From a virus: a stretch of 64,000 nucleotides of DNA. Below are positions 16,489 to 24,868 of the stretch, piece after piece. The translations under genes were made by a program, and so were the position numbers. The DNA is taken from the IMG/VR virus record IMGVR_UViG_3300021365_000004, positions 1 through 64,000 of that record, one strand, 5' to 3'. The notes below the pieces were generated by a model, which searched no databases, was not told the origin of the DNA, and worked only from the letters and a program-made list of their open reading frames with translations. Numbering within the stretch: position 1 is the first letter of the stretch; every line of letters starts with the position of its first letter.

Positions 16489-16695
16489 TTAAAACCCACT
16501 CGTTGTATGGGCATACTCATCGGGACAATTCAATACCCCACATGGACACCCTGTGAAATCCAATTCCGTTTGGAATGGATTCATGTCAGCAGCGTTGGTA
16601 GTACCATACGTTGCTAGATTCATGACATCGTCGGCTGTCAATTTACCTTCTGTACACGATGCAATTAGTTTTGCACTTTCGTAATCTAAACTCAT
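16489..16695 (-). CDS. Small hypothetical protein
   Basis: 68 residues with a late G-C-P-C-G-V-L-N-C-P cluster that could bind metal. AGGAG stands before the start. It is unrecognised and is the next gene after the 119-residue early protein. Confidence 0.6.
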   Translation of the reverse strand: MSLDYESAKLIASCTEGKLTADDVMNLATYGTTNAADMNPFQTELDFTGCPCGVLNCPDEYAHTTSGF

Positions 16696-16704
16696 ATCAT
16701 TCTC

Positions 16705-17064
16705 CTAAGAATTTGCATTGTAGTCGGGTTTAATATTACCCTCTACAATCATTTGTGCGAGTTCCGTAGCATTGTAGGATTTACCACCCACGTGCCATGA
16801 ATACTCATTAAGAGGGACGTGTCCATCCTTCCAGTTATAGATTGTAACCGCTTCACGGTCATAATCATACTCTTCCATACCTTCTTCTTCAAAGTACTTC
16901 ACAGTTAGACACCATTCACAATTAACTTTTGCATATGGGTCTGCATCCATGTAAGTCGGTTTTCCTAAAAGACTTACAAGGGTATCATAGGTGGTTGTTA
17001 AGTATCCTTTGAGAGAGGTGCCACCAACACCTGTATCATCTACTTCATATTCTTTTATAATCAT
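16705..17064 (-). CDS. Conserved phage hypothetical protein
   Basis: 119 residues. L-G-K-P-T-Y-M-D-A-D-P-Y-A-K-V-N-C-E-W and V-T-I-Y-N-W-K-D-G with W-H-V-G-G-K-S recur in small early phage proteins (from memory). It is acidic with a beta-rich pattern; no function is known. It overlaps the upstream gene by one base. Confidence 0.7.
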   Translation of the reverse strand: MIIKEYEVDDTGVGGTSLKGYLTTTYDTLVSLLGKPTYMDADPYAKVNCEWCLTVKYFEEEGMEEYDYDREAVTIYNWKDGHVPLNEYSWHVGGKSYNATELAQMIVEGNIKPDYNANS

Positions 17065-17594
17065 TACGCTACCTCGTTCTTTAAATTATTTTCTAACCAC
17101 TCACCGAGAGCTTTCTCACTCTCAAGAGTAGTACCATCTACCATGATGTATTCAACATGGTACGTAGCCACATCTGTTGTGCATGTAGCATCTGCATCAT
17201 AAGTCCAAACTTGGACTCTTGATAAAATCTCTTTTTTCATGTAACCATAGTCACCGTTCTCAGTGACCTTCTTGCAAGTCCAATTACCTTCGGCATTCTT
17301 CTCAAGAATGTAAGGTGACTCCCACTTCTCAATGTGGTTGTACACATCCTTCTCATCAATGAGTTCCCAATTGAGGACGTATGCCTCAGCCATCTCATTC
17401 TTCTGCGTGTGAAGGAATGCAGTCTCGTCTACAAGACCTTGTAAATATTCCGTGTTAAGGAAATCGATATCTGTAATCAGATAGGACGAACCACCCTTAA
17501 ACTTCCAGTACGGTTCAGAGACACCATGCACATAACCCTCGTCATGAGCTGCATAGTTTTCTTTGTACTGGGTTTGGATGATTAGATTTAACAT
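17064..17594 (-). CDS. Hypothetical early protein
   Basis: 176 residues. It opens M-L-N-L-I-I-Q-T-Q-Y-K-E-N-Y-A-A-H and has G-E-P/S-E-P-Y-W-K-F-K-G-G-S-S-Y near residue 30. It is acidic with many Trp and Tyr. It is the first gene after the consensus promoter at 17627-17656, with an AGGAAAG Shine-Dalgarno in a roughly 25-nt leader. No family recognised beyond a feeling of wide phage distribution. Confidence 0.7.
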   Translation of the reverse strand: MLNLIIQTQYKENYAAHDEGYVHGVSEPYWKFKGGSSYLITDIDFLNTEYLQGLVDETAFLHTQKNEMAEAYVLNWELIDEKDVYNHIEKWESPYILEKNAEGNWTCKKVTENGDYGYMKKEILSRVQVWTYDADATCTTDVATYHVEYIMVDGTTLESEKALGEWLENNLKNEVA

Positions 17595-17626
17595 ATTTAC
17601 TTTCCTATTTAATTTCCTATACTGTT

Positions 17627-17656
17627 AGTATATCAAAAAGCCAGAGCCATTGTCAA
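17627..17656 (-). promoter_or_regulatory. Early sigma70 promoter TTGACA-18-TATACT
   Basis: Minus strand: perfect -35 TTGACA (preceded by CC) and TATACT, with an 18-bp spacer that ends in a T-run (TTTTTGA). It shares the spacer style and flanks with 18594, 18933 and 40835, showing a repeated early-promoter module. It drives the 176-residue gene. Confidence 0.8.
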
Positions 17657-17905
17657 GGCATTCTTGAATAGAAACAGCAGTCCTACTGCATTGAGTAATA
17701 TCAATGCTCTATCGTTCCATAAGAATGACACCCATAACCAAAGTGCAATTCCAATCATGGAAAGACCTAAGTCATAATGTGCCATACCATCGATACCTCG
17801 AAGGGACATCGCTGCTAGAACAAAAACAGATGCAACCCACTTAACATACCAATCCGTGGTATGCTTTGGAGTTACACTGTCCTTAAGTTGTTTTGAATTT
17901 TTCAT
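17633..17905 (-). CDS. Small membrane protein
   Basis: 90 residues. Two to three hydrophobic segments (W-V-A-S-V-F-V-L-A-A-M, G-L-S-M-I-G-I-A-L-W-L-W-V-S, A-L-I-L-L-N-A-V-G-L-L) after a charged N-terminus. Its 3' end overlaps the -10 element of the following early promoter. Unrecognised. Confidence 0.6.
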   Translation of the reverse strand: MKNSKQLKDSVTPKHTTDWYVKWVASVFVLAAMSLRGIDGMAHYDLGLSMIGIALWLWVSFLWNDRALILLNAVGLLFLFKNALTMALAF

Positions 17906-18312
17906 ATTAAGTAATGAGGCCCATGTTGGTTACTTCTAGATACTGGGTATCCACCTTCCATAAAGAGGTTACCTCTTGCTTTGTTCAATGCTGGAGTTTG
18001 CCATCCAGCAGCTGCAAGAACGTCACCCACTTTGAACGTGACTTCCTTTTCAACGATACCATTCACTCTTTCCATTTTTCTGACTTTAGTGAATTCTTTC
18101 TTGTTGACAAATCCCCAAACAGAATCTTGATTACCACTGTTGCAGATAATCTTGATATACTTCCTACCCGCTGAATTAACTCTCCAGTTGTAGTAGTCTA
18201 ATGATGGGAATGCTTCAAGATGTACAGCATTTAATTGCTCACAAAGTGTCTCACACAACTCTAAGAGTTCTTGTTCTTGATTCACTTCGTTGACTAATTC
18301 TGATAATTTCAT
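17902..18312 (-). CDS. Hypothetical early protein
   Basis: 136 residues. A helical N-terminal half (L-S-E-L-V-N-E-V-N, E-L-L-E-L-C-E-T-L) is followed by a beta-rich half with Y-I-K-I-I and V-W-G-F-V-N-K. Not recognised. It is linked by short overlaps to both neighbours. Confidence 0.65.
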   Translation of the reverse strand: MKLSELVNEVNQEQELLELCETLCEQLNAVHLEAFPSLDYYNWRVNSAGRKYIKIICNSGNQDSVWGFVNKKEFTKVRKMERVNGIVEKEVTFKVGDVLAAAGWQTPALNKARGNLFMEGGYPVSRSNQHGPHYLI

Positions 18313-18563
18313 TACGCTGCCTCCAACATTGATAAAGGAACTGAATATCTACCTTTTGGTAGTTCTACAGTTGCCCTTGAAATCTTGACTTTGATTAAAG
18401 TCCCCAAAGTCCTTTTAGTCTTTTGGACTACATAGACTTTTGCACCTTCGACCAAAGAGGTCTTGGCATTCAGTTTCTTCACTTCATTACAAAGTGCGAT
18501 AACCTCATTCAACTCTGCCATAGAGGTCAATGAAGTGATTTTAGTTTTTAATGATTGGTTCAT
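18312..18563 (-). CDS. Small hypothetical early protein
   Basis: 83 residues. The start at 18563 is chosen because AAGGAG lies 6 bases upstream; a frame to 18593 is longer but has no such site. It has a helical start and V-Y-V-V-Q-K-T-K-R-T strands. It is the first gene after the promoter at 18594-18623. Unrecognised. Confidence 0.65.
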   Translation of the reverse strand: MNQSLKTKITSLTSMAELNEVIALCNEVKKLNAKTSLVEGAKVYVVQKTKRTLGTLIKVKISRATVELPKGRYSVPLSMLEAA

Positions 18564-18593
18564 AGTGTCTCCTTGATTTTTCATTATATACAT

Positions 18594-18623
18594 AGTATAC
18601 CAAAAAGCTTAGCCTGCTGTCAA
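18594..18623 (-). promoter_or_regulatory. Early sigma70 promoter TTGACA-18-TATACT
   Basis: Minus strand consensus -35 and TATACT with an 18-bp spacer ending TTTTTGG. It overlaps the end of the upstream 95-residue gene and gives a leader of about 25 nt with AAGGAG. Confidence 0.8.
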
Positions 18624-18896
18624 GGCCTCGGTAGCACGTTCTTTGACGTATGTAAGTACTGCTTTCTTTTCAAGGGGGGTTAGGTCGTCCACTGAATTAA
18701 ACCTAGAATAGGTCAATCCTACAGTGGTCATTTTGTTGCCTGCAGTGACCGCTGCATTCCATAGTTTTAATGACTCTTCATCATTGCCTGCATGTAGTTC
18801 TCCTACTTCACACATGGTTATGATTTCTCGACCCATCTTAACAATGGCCATTTGGGATTCGGGGGACGTGTATATACTATCACGATGCTTTCTCAT
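18609..18896 (-). CDS. Hypothetical early protein
   Basis: 95 residues, mostly helical (A-I-V-K-M-G-R-E-I-I-T, L-K-L-W-N-A-A-V-T-A-G, L-T-Y-V-K-E-R-A). AAGGAG is present in the leader of the promoter at 18933. Unrecognised. Confidence 0.65.
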   Translation of the reverse strand: MRKHRDSIYTSPESQMAIVKMGREIITMCEVGELHAGNDEESLKLWNAAVTAGNKMTTVGLTYSRFNSVDDLTPLEKKAVLTYVKERATEALTAG

Positions 18897-18932
18897 GTTG
18901 TAACTCCTTAAGTTATTTCTTTATTGGAGTAC

Positions 18933-18962
18933 AGTATATCAAAAAGCGGGGGGTGCTGTCTA
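18933..18962 (-). promoter_or_regulatory. Early sigma70-like promoter TAGACA-18-TATACT
   Basis: Minus strand TAGACA, 18-bp spacer with a G/C patch and TTTTTGA end, TATACT. It drives the 95-residue gene with a roughly 30-nt leader holding AAGGAG. Confidence 0.75.
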
Positions 18963-18968
18963 GGCCTT

Positions 18969-19214
18969 TTATAGACTCTTTTGTATTTCGTCCAGTTCTT
19001 TAAGTTTCTTGTTTATGATGTCTACTCTATTGGGCCAATAGATATAGTCCTTGTCTGAATCCTTTGCAAGATTCTCAAGTAGGGGTCTCACAAAATTATC
19101 AAGTTTGTTGATTACATCCGTTGCAGTTGTAGTCTTCTCGATAATCTTTGTATCAATGGCTGCAAGTTCATCTGCATCCATCGCTGTAAATCCGAAGTCG
19201 TTGTATTCTGTCAT
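18969..19214 (-). CDS. Conserved small T4-like phage protein
   Basis: 81 residues. F-G-F-T-A-M-D-A-D-E-L-A at the start, P-L-L-E-N-L-A-K near residue 48 and Y-I-Y-W-P-N-R-V-D near 58 match a small helical protein common to marine T4-like phages (recalled). A TATAAATA octamer lies 5 nt before the ATG, so a leaderless late message is predicted. Confidence 0.75.
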   Translation of the reverse strand: MTEYNDFGFTAMDADELAAIDTKIIEKTTTATDVINKLDNFVRPLLENLAKDSDKDYIYWPNRVDIINKKLKELDEIQKSL

Positions 19215-19219
19215 AGTAT

Positions 19220-19227
19220 TATTTATA
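19220..19227 (-). promoter_or_regulatory. Late promoter TATAAATA abutting a start codon
   Basis: Exact T4 late octamer on the minus strand, 5 nt before ATG at 19214. T4 late transcription starts 6 nt after the octamer, here the A of ATG. Confidence 0.7.
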
Positions 19228-19228
19228 A

Positions 19229-19816
19229 CTAATCAGTGTGTAAATGATAGTAAACATCCTTTAAAGTTTCCTTGTCACTCTGCACATCTTGGTAGTTTGC
19301 ATGTGCTTGTAATGTCACGTCTGCAATCTCATAGTCGGGATAGGACGTAATTAGCTTGTAAATAAACCCAGCAACATCTTGGTGTTTAACACTAGGTAGG
19401 TTCTCATCGTTGAGAAGTCCTAGGTTTAGATTAGTCATTTTGTATCTCTTCTTAGAGTTGTACTGATAATTGTTTGCAAGGTGATTGAGTTGTGCTTTCT
19501 CTGATGCGTACATGTAACCTTTAGATATGTTTGGTTGAGCTGCACGGCTAGAGATATTAATAATAGTCTTAGTCTTCTCTAACTCCCATGCCTCATGAGC
19601 AATATCTAGAATCTTAGCTTGGTCTTGGTGTGCAAGATTGATTAAAACATCCATAGGTTTATGACCTCTGAATCCCCAAAAGTTTACTCCATTCATTGTG
19701 ATATCATCACATCTGACTGGTGTGACTTCGATGGTGTTTCCTCTATACGGTGTTGCTTCTAATGTTCTTTTAATTACAGCTGCAAGACCACTACTTCCTG
19801 TTATTACTACTCTCAT
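19229..19816 (-). CDS. Short-chain dehydrogenase-like NAD(P)-binding protein
   Basis: 195 residues from M-R-V-V-I-T-G-S-S-G-L; three residues upstream are an alternative start. It shows a Rossmann glycine motif at the N-terminus, D-V-L-I-N-L-A near residue 60 (NNAG-like position), I-I-N-I-S-S-R near 87 and a Y-A-S-E-K catalytic-type Y-x-x-x-K near 104. It is shorter than typical SDRs (about 250), so substrate regions are reduced. It overlaps the radical SAM gene by 26 bp, suggesting one pathway, but the substrate is unknown. Confidence 0.75.
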   Translation of the reverse strand: MRVVITGSSGLAAVIKRTLEATPYRGNTIEVTPVRCDDITMNGVNFWGFRGHKPMDVLINLAHQDQAKILDIAHEAWELEKTKTIINISSRAAQPNISKGYMYASEKAQLNHLANNYQYNSKKRYKMTNLNLGLLNDENLPSVKHQDVAGFIYKLITSYPDYEIADVTLQAHANYQDVQSDKETLKDVYYHLHTD

Positions 19817-20753
19817 AATATTCACTCACTATGTCGAAAGATTGCTTACCGAACAAGCTACCATCGACACTGCACTTGTTACATGGGGACATACTTCTGT
19901 CACCCTTCATTAATTTCTTTCTAATTTTATTCATAGGTTTAGAGAACCATACATTATGTAGGGTTTCTGATAACAAGTTGCCTACAACATGCTCTCTACC
20001 CCAATCGTTGGAACAGAATAAAACATCACCATTCCAATCAACAAACATTTTATAAAAAGGATAATGACACGGTTTACCTTGTAGCGCTTCAATTGTACTC
20101 TCCTCAATTCCTACCCAGTCCATAACTCCACTACGATTGTTTAATATCAATCCATGTGTTTCGAAATCACCCCAGTGCATTCTGTATTTGTATTTCTCTT
20201 CGGGGATGGTTTTCATTATCTCATCAAAGTGTTCTATCTGTTCGACTCCGTCATAGAGATTGATGTAGAGTAAATCTAATCCACTGAACTCAAATAACTC
20301 TTCTGCATATTCTCTAGTGAGTTTATCTCCGTTAGTGTTACACTCTAGTGTTGCATAAGGAACTGCTGTCCTAAAGGTGTGAACGATTTCTCTGAACCTT
20401 GGGTTAAGTAAATTCTCTCCGTATCCACTTAAGGATATCTTACCTTTAAATCCATTCTTATGTAATTCATCTCCAATGGTCTTTGCAGCCTTGGGTGTCA
20501 TATGTAAATTTCTATTTGGAAACACTTCGGGATTTGCACGTGGACAAAATGAACATGTCCTATTGCATAACTCTGTGGTGTTAACTTCGACTGTAAGAAT
20601 AGAACTGAGTTCGTTTAATTGGTCTTGGTCTTGTCGACCCCAATGTTTCTTTTCCTGTTCTCTACGGTGTTCTAAAAAATCGTACTGGTCAACAGCCATT
20701 ATTGGGATGTTACGTTTCGACACGTCTACACCTAATATGTCTTTCTTCTCCAT
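19791..20753 (-). CDS. Radical SAM protein with SPASM-like C-terminus
   Basis: 320 residues from the chosen start (the frame is open to 20801, and an internal ATG at 20702 avoids overlap; the start is uncertain). Motif C-N-R-T-C-S-F-C gives the CxxxCxxC iron-sulfur site. S-L-S-G-Y-G-E-N-L supplies the SAM-binding GGE-like strand. The C-terminal region has C-H-Y-P-F, D-V-L-F-C-S-N-D-W and S-P-C-N-K-C, a SPASM-like cluster region for one auxiliary iron-sulfur cluster. Such proteins modify peptides or small substrates. Co-translated with the SDR-like gene. Related genes occur in cyanophages (memory). Confidence 0.85.
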   Translation of the reverse strand: MEKKDILGVDVSKRNIPIMAVDQYDFLEHRREQEKKHWGRQDQDQLNELSSILTVEVNTTELCNRTCSFCPRANPEVFPNRNLHMTPKAAKTIGDELHKNGFKGKISLSGYGENLLNPRFREIVHTFRTAVPYATLECNTNGDKLTREYAEELFEFSGLDLLYINLYDGVEQIEHFDEIMKTIPEEKYKYRMHWGDFETHGLILNNRSGVMDWVGIEESTIEALQGKPCHYPFYKMFVDWNGDVLFCSNDWGREHVVGNLLSETLHNVWFSKPMNKIRKKLMKGDRSMSPCNKCSVDGSLFGKQSFDIVSEYYESSNNRK

Positions 20754-21162
20754 CCAAAACCTGTTCTTGGTAAGAAAACTCGATTGTGTCGCCAACGTCA
20801 ATTACTCCTTCAGTAAAATACTTGGGTATGATAAAAAACTGTGCTGACTTCTCTTTTGAAATCTTACAGCTCTTTGGGTCACCATGTCTGTTGTATAGAT
20901 ACGGTCTAATGTGTAATCCATCTTGGTCTCTGTCGTGTGCTGAGAAAATTAACTCATTACCATCAAGGTAAAGATTTACATAGGGGGTGTCGTATTGGAT
21001 TCCTAAACGGATTGTATATTCAAGGGGGAAGTTTAAACGTAGAACGTCATCTTCAATATCTTGAAAACGTTCTACGTATCTGTGACTTACTTTGTCTAAT
21101 TCAAGGGGTAGTACTTCTGATTCCTTAGAAGTATCCACCGTCTCGCACAGTATCATTGTCAT
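20710..21162 (-). CDS. Unrecognised protein upstream of radical SAM
   Basis: 150 residues; the start at 21162 follows AAGGAAG. Beta-rich sequence with L-E-Y-T-I-R-L-G-I, Y-V-N-L-Y-L-D-G-N-E-L-I-F and H-I-R-P-Y-L-Y-N. It could be a small carbohydrate- or peptide-binding barrel. It overlaps both neighbours (about 40 bp each side), unusual in length but both flanking frames also look coding. No family recognised. Confidence 0.6.
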   Translation of the reverse strand: MTMILCETVDTSKESEVLPLELDKVSHRYVERFQDIEDDVLRLNFPLEYTIRLGIQYDTPYVNLYLDGNELIFSAHDRDQDGLHIRPYLYNRHGDPKSCKISKEKSAQFFIIPKYFTEGVIDVGDTIEFSYQEQVLDGEERHIRCRRVET

Positions 21163-22648
21163 TATCACTTCCTTCATCACTGTCGACTGCTGATACGAAT
21201 GACCCATCATCCTGTAGTGATTGTATTAATTCATCTGTTTGGTCTTGGAAGGACTCAATCATTTGTGCTTTAGTTTGAGACTTATCAAGTGTAAAGTTCA
21301 ACTCATCTGCAGCTGTAACAATACCTTTCTTAGTCATTGCTTCAAGTTCTGCACTTGATGGGATTGTAATCTCATCGTATGGCTCTTCTTCGAATGATTC
21401 GTTGAATTGTTTTTCATCGATATCATCTTGAACCTTTTGGTCAATCTTTGCTTGTGCAGCTGCAAGTAATTCCTCTTCACTATCATATGAAGGGATTGCT
21501 TTTTCAGCTGGTGCTTTTACTGAGTCACCAGTCTGTAGAGTTTCTGCTCTTGGTTTAAAGTTACCACCAGTGATTACTGGTTTTGCAAATTCAGATTCAG
21601 TTCTTGTATCTTCTTCCTGTACTGAGAACTCTGAACCTAATGGTTCTACTTCGTCTGATACTTCAAACCCTTGGTCTTCTTCGTACTCATCGAATGCTTG
21701 TTTAGTTTCCGCTACCTTCTCATTGAAAGCTTCATCGGTTGAGATTGCTTCATCCCACTCTTCGGGTGTTGCATTATCGATTGATTGATAGGACTCATCT
21801 GTAATCTCTTCTACGAATTCATCTGCCTGAGCAACTTCTTCTACTCTTGCAACTTCATCAAAGAAAGACTCGGTTGTATTCCCACTTGGTTGATATCTTG
21901 TATCAGACTGTGGTGTATTTAAAGGAACGAAAGGTTCGACTTCTGTCGGGTCAACGAATGATGTTTCATTTACTTCTACGTCTGTTCCAACAACAACTGT
22001 ATCTTCTGTAGCAGGATTCATTGCACGTGCAAGACCCATGTTACCTGTTGCCTTACTAGGTTTTGCTAAAGGGGTTTGTTGTACAGCGGGTGGTTGTGGA
22101 ATTTCGTATCCATGTTTCTTGGCAAGTACTGCTACTTCCTCAGCAGACATTTCAACAAAACCATCTTTGTTTAATGTACCTTGTTTAACACCGATAACTC
22201 CATCACCGTTTAAGTCAACACCAATTCCATGTGATGCAAGAACAGCTTCAAGTTGTGCAATCTTATTGTTTGCTTCTTTCCTTGCAACTCTTTCGTCTGC
22301 AAGTCTTTGCTGTTGTTCTTGTTGTGATTTTTCGAATGCCTCTGCTTTTGCAAGTTGGTCTGCAGCGATAAGTTCTTGAGACCTACGTTGTGCATTCTCG
22401 ACAATCTGATTGTACTCTGCTAATCCAGCAGCGTACTCTTCAGTCACAGTATGCAATGGTACGAGTTCACCTTGGGTGACCTTTCCACTTTGCAAATGCG
22501 ATTGGATTAGTGCATTGATAACACTAGCACTATTAACGGTAAACCCTACTTTGTAGTCAGCAATCCTTTGTTGGATTCTTTCTAACTCTGTTGGTTCGGG
22601 TTTTTCTTGTGCAAACTGTGAGACAGTTTGGGGTTCATTTGTTGCCAT
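21125..22648 (-). CDS. Large acidic protein with an EF-hand-like loop
   Basis: 507 residues, strongly acidic after residue 200. Residues 80-135 are Gln/Glu/Ala coiled coil. A D-L-N-G-D-G-V-I-G loop near residue 144 matches a calcium-binding EF-hand/dockerin loop, and M-S-A-E-E-V-A-V-L-A-K-K-H-G-Y follows. The rest is a long Glu/Asp/Ser/Thr disordered region. A virion-associated or assembly protein is plausible. AATAAATA (late-like) lies 4 nt before the start. Confidence 0.7.
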   Translation of the reverse strand: MATNEPQTVSQFAQEKPEPTELERIQQRIADYKVGFTVNSASVINALIQSHLQSGKVTQGELVPLHTVTEEYAAGLAEYNQIVENAQRRSQELIAADQLAKAEAFEKSQQEQQQRLADERVARKEANNKIAQLEAVLASHGIGVDLNGDGVIGVKQGTLNKDGFVEMSAEEVAVLAKKHGYEIPQPPAVQQTPLAKPSKATGNMGLARAMNPATEDTVVVGTDVEVNETSFVDPTEVEPFVPLNTPQSDTRYQPSGNTTESFFDEVARVEEVAQADEFVEEITDESYQSIDNATPEEWDEAISTDEAFNEKVAETKQAFDEYEEDQGFEVSDEVEPLGSEFSVQEEDTRTESEFAKPVITGGNFKPRAETLQTGDSVKAPAEKAIPSYDSEEELLAAAQAKIDQKVQDDIDEKQFNESFEEEPYDEITIPSSAELEAMTKKGIVTAADELNFTLDKSQTKAQMIESFQDQTDELIQSLQDDGSFVSAVDSDEGSDNDNDTVRDGGYF

Positions 22649-22760
22649 AATTTATTTATTCTCCATGGAGCAGAACTAGACTAGAAAGTTGTTTACTGAA
22701 GTTAAATTGTATCTAACTTCCCTTATAATATGTATAGTCTCGGTCTACTCTTATATTTAG

Positions 22761-23276
22761 TTAACAATTAATCTCGGGAAAGGCATCTTTCACGATTTTT
22801 GAAGTGATGTTAGGGAATGCCCAAACACCATCTTTGACTAGGTCAAGTAGTTCAGCTTCCTCTTTAGGAATACCTTCTAGAAGACCAATCCACATTGCTT
22901 CTCTCTTAGTTGCAGAGATTTGTTCCGTAACAAAATACTGGAACAACCTATGTTCAAATCTAAGTGATGTTTCTGTTAAATCAGAGCTAGGTGCTGAGTT
23001 CTCTCTGTAAGGTGTTTTACCTTCGGGTAAGACGGATGAAATATTCTCATCGAATTGCCACTGCAATACTTTCTTAACTCCACCATTAGTTTCATTGAAT
23101 ACTTTCAATCCGTTAACTGCTTGCTCTGGATTACTCTCAGCAACAATATTTGCTTGACATAATATTTCATATACATCTGCATTTTTCTGAAGTGTTGCTC
23201 TTTCGGTAATCAACTTCATTTTAGGTTTATTGGGAGCTCCTTTAGGTCGCCCTCTTCCTCTTTTTTTCTCGGTCAT
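22761..23276 (-). CDS. Conserved marine T4-like protein (DUF6433-like)
   Basis: 171 residues. A basic AT-hook-like start (K-K-R-G-R-G-R-P-K-G) precedes a helical domain with V-F-N-E-T-N-G-G-V-K-K-V-L-Q-W-Q-F, L-P-E-G-K-T-P-Y and K-R-E-A-M-W-I-G-L-L-E-G-I-P. I recognise this as a conserved cyanophage-type family (I believe DUF6433, not searched). The R-G-R-P motif suggests DNA contact. It follows RNase H with a 4-bp overlap. Confidence 0.75.
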   Translation of the reverse strand: MTEKKRGRGRPKGAPNKPKMKLITERATLQKNADVYEILCQANIVAESNPEQAVNGLKVFNETNGGVKKVLQWQFDENISSVLPEGKTPYRENSAPSSDLTETSLRFEHRLFQYFVTEQISATKREAMWIGLLEGIPKEEAELLDLVKDGVWAFPNITSKIVKDAFPEINC

Positions 23277-24109
23277 AATGTAAAATCCTCTACATGATTT
23301 AACAACTGGTCTAGTCTATGAGTTCTTAGATAGTCGAATACTTTACCCCTTACAGGTTCAGTCTCATCAAACTCTTCTAAGATATTCTGTTCTATCTCAG
23401 CTGGTATAAACTCTAAGTCAATTAAAGTTTGGTTTCTTAAATAGTTACGATAGTATTTATCGTCACTCTCAATTGTAATTCTTAAGTACTTATCTTTGAT
23501 AGGTTTCCTTAAGGGTGTCTGTCTAATACCTAGGTCTAAACAATCATCATTAGATAGAATGTTTGGAACTCCATCTGACTTATCACCAGTAAGAATATGT
23601 TCTCTCAAAAATAAATCGGGGTCTTGACAATCAATCATCTTATTGAGATTGGGACTCCATTGAGTTACATATGGGTATTTATGCAATTGCTGAAAGTCTT
23701 TATCTCCACTGACAATGAGTACATCTTCCTTTGCATGTTTAGTCAACACTGCAATGATGTCATCAGCTTCACACTTCTCAACATACATGTAACGGTATGG
23801 AAAGTTCTCTTTGATTTCCATCTTAACTTTGTGAAGGGTATCGAATATCATACCCCAATCTTTATCGTCAGCCTCTCTAGACTTTTTACGATTTGCTTTG
23901 TACTGTGGATAGAAGTCACGTCTCCACGGATTGGCTGCATCCGTGCAAAGAGTTATCTCACCATAGTCGCCTGAGTATTTCTTTTGATAGTTTCTGACTG
24001 AGTTTAGAATCATGTGTCTCAACATGTCCTCACTCATTTCTCCACCATTCATTTTTAATTGTGCCATTAGACCAGCAATGATGGTCTGAGTAAAGTCTAT
24101 AAGTATCAT
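23273..24109 (-). CDS. rnh: T4-type RNase H (5'-3' exonuclease, FEN family)
   Basis: 278 residues (T4: 305). It has M-I-L-I-D-F-T-Q near the start, T-L-C-T-D-A-A-N-P-W-R-R-D-F-Y-P-Q-Y-K near residue 53, the metal-site segment E-K-C-E-A-D-D-I-I-A near 113, I-V-S-G-D-K-D-F-Q-Q-L near 133 and T-G-D-K-S-D-G-V-P near 174. These are the acidic clusters of flap/5' nucleases. It removes RNA primers on the lagging strand. Operon: 237-residue gene, rnh, DUF6433-like gene, all overlapping, downstream of an early promoter at 24826. Confidence 0.92.
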   Translation of the reverse strand: MILIDFTQTIIAGLMAQLKMNGGEMSEDMLRHMILNSVRNYQKKYSGDYGEITLCTDAANPWRRDFYPQYKANRKKSREADDKDWGMIFDTLHKVKMEIKENFPYRYMYVEKCEADDIIAVLTKHAKEDVLIVSGDKDFQQLHKYPYVTQWSPNLNKMIDCQDPDLFLREHILTGDKSDGVPNILSNDDCLDLGIRQTPLRKPIKDKYLRITIESDDKYYRNYLRNQTLIDLEFIPAEIEQNILEEFDETEPVRGKVFDYLRTHRLDQLLNHVEDFTL

Positions 24110-24819
24110 TTAATCACTTTTAATAATAATGTATTTTTGGTAATCAAGTCGTTTCCGTTTTTCAACTTCGACCTAGGAATCTCATCCATAAATCCACGAG
24201 CAATAATATTACCACCTGTTACCAGTCTATCAAGCAACTTGTAATCTGTCAAGGTCTTTTCTTTACATAAGTCATAACCTGTAATTCTAGAACCTTTAAC
24301 TGCAAGGTGGCCACTGAAATGTGTAAACTTCTTAGATGCAGTATTGTATGTGAACAAGTCTAATGCTCTTGGTATCTCTTCCTTGTCTATAGACTTGTAA
24401 CCTTCCCACTCCTCTAAGAACGGAAGCTTCCTTACCATCCTCTTAGGGGTCATAGGTTTAATTCTACGTACTGGTTTGTACTCGTCACAATACTTATCGA
24501 TATCGGATTCGATACTCTCTAAGAATTTGATGTAGTCTTTCTTTTGTTTCTTGGTAAGGAAATTGAAAGCTTCTTCTAACTGTTCACAACCTTCTTCGTT
24601 CTTAACTTCTAATTGTGCTTGAAGTGTTTTACCTTTCATGAAGGTAATTACTTTAGAACTATAATCTAGTTGCTTAAGATATTTGTACATTGAGAAGGAG
24701 CTCTTCTTATCGTCCACAAAGGAATCGATTTGGAACTCAACTTCATCATAGGCATCGATTGCTTTCTCGCGCATTCGGTCTTGGATATTAATTTTTTTGG
24801 GTTCAGTTTTCATAATCAT
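24106..24819 (-). CDS. Conserved hypothetical protein upstream of rnh
   Basis: 237 residues, basic and helical. The C-terminal third has beta character with F-S-G-H-L-A-V-K-G-S-R-I-T-G-Y-D, reminiscent of a cyanophage protein (memory). ATG at 24819 lies exactly 6 nt after the TATACT of a consensus promoter, which fixes the start and predicts a leaderless mRNA; a second ATG follows two codons later. Function is unknown. Confidence 0.7.
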   Translation of the reverse strand: MIMKTEPKKINIQDRMREKAIDAYDEVEFQIDSFVDDKKSSFSMYKYLKQLDYSSKVITFMKGKTLQAQLEVKNEEGCEQLEEAFNFLTKKQKKDYIKFLESIESDIDKYCDEYKPVRRIKPMTPKRMVRKLPFLEEWEGYKSIDKEEIPRALDLFTYNTASKKFTHFSGHLAVKGSRITGYDLCKEKTLTDYKLLDRLVTGGNIIARGFMDEIPRSKLKNGNDLITKNTLLLKVIK

Positions 24820-24825
24820 GTCAGC

Positions 24826-24855
24826 AGTATATAATAAAGCTTAGTGCATTGTCAA
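24826..24855 (-). promoter_or_regulatory. Early promoter TTGACA-18-TATACT abutting start codon
   Basis: Minus strand consensus elements, then GCTGAC and ATG. The predicted start site is the A of ATG. It drives the rnh operon. Confidence 0.8.
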
Positions 24856-24868
24856 GTCTGTTTATAAA

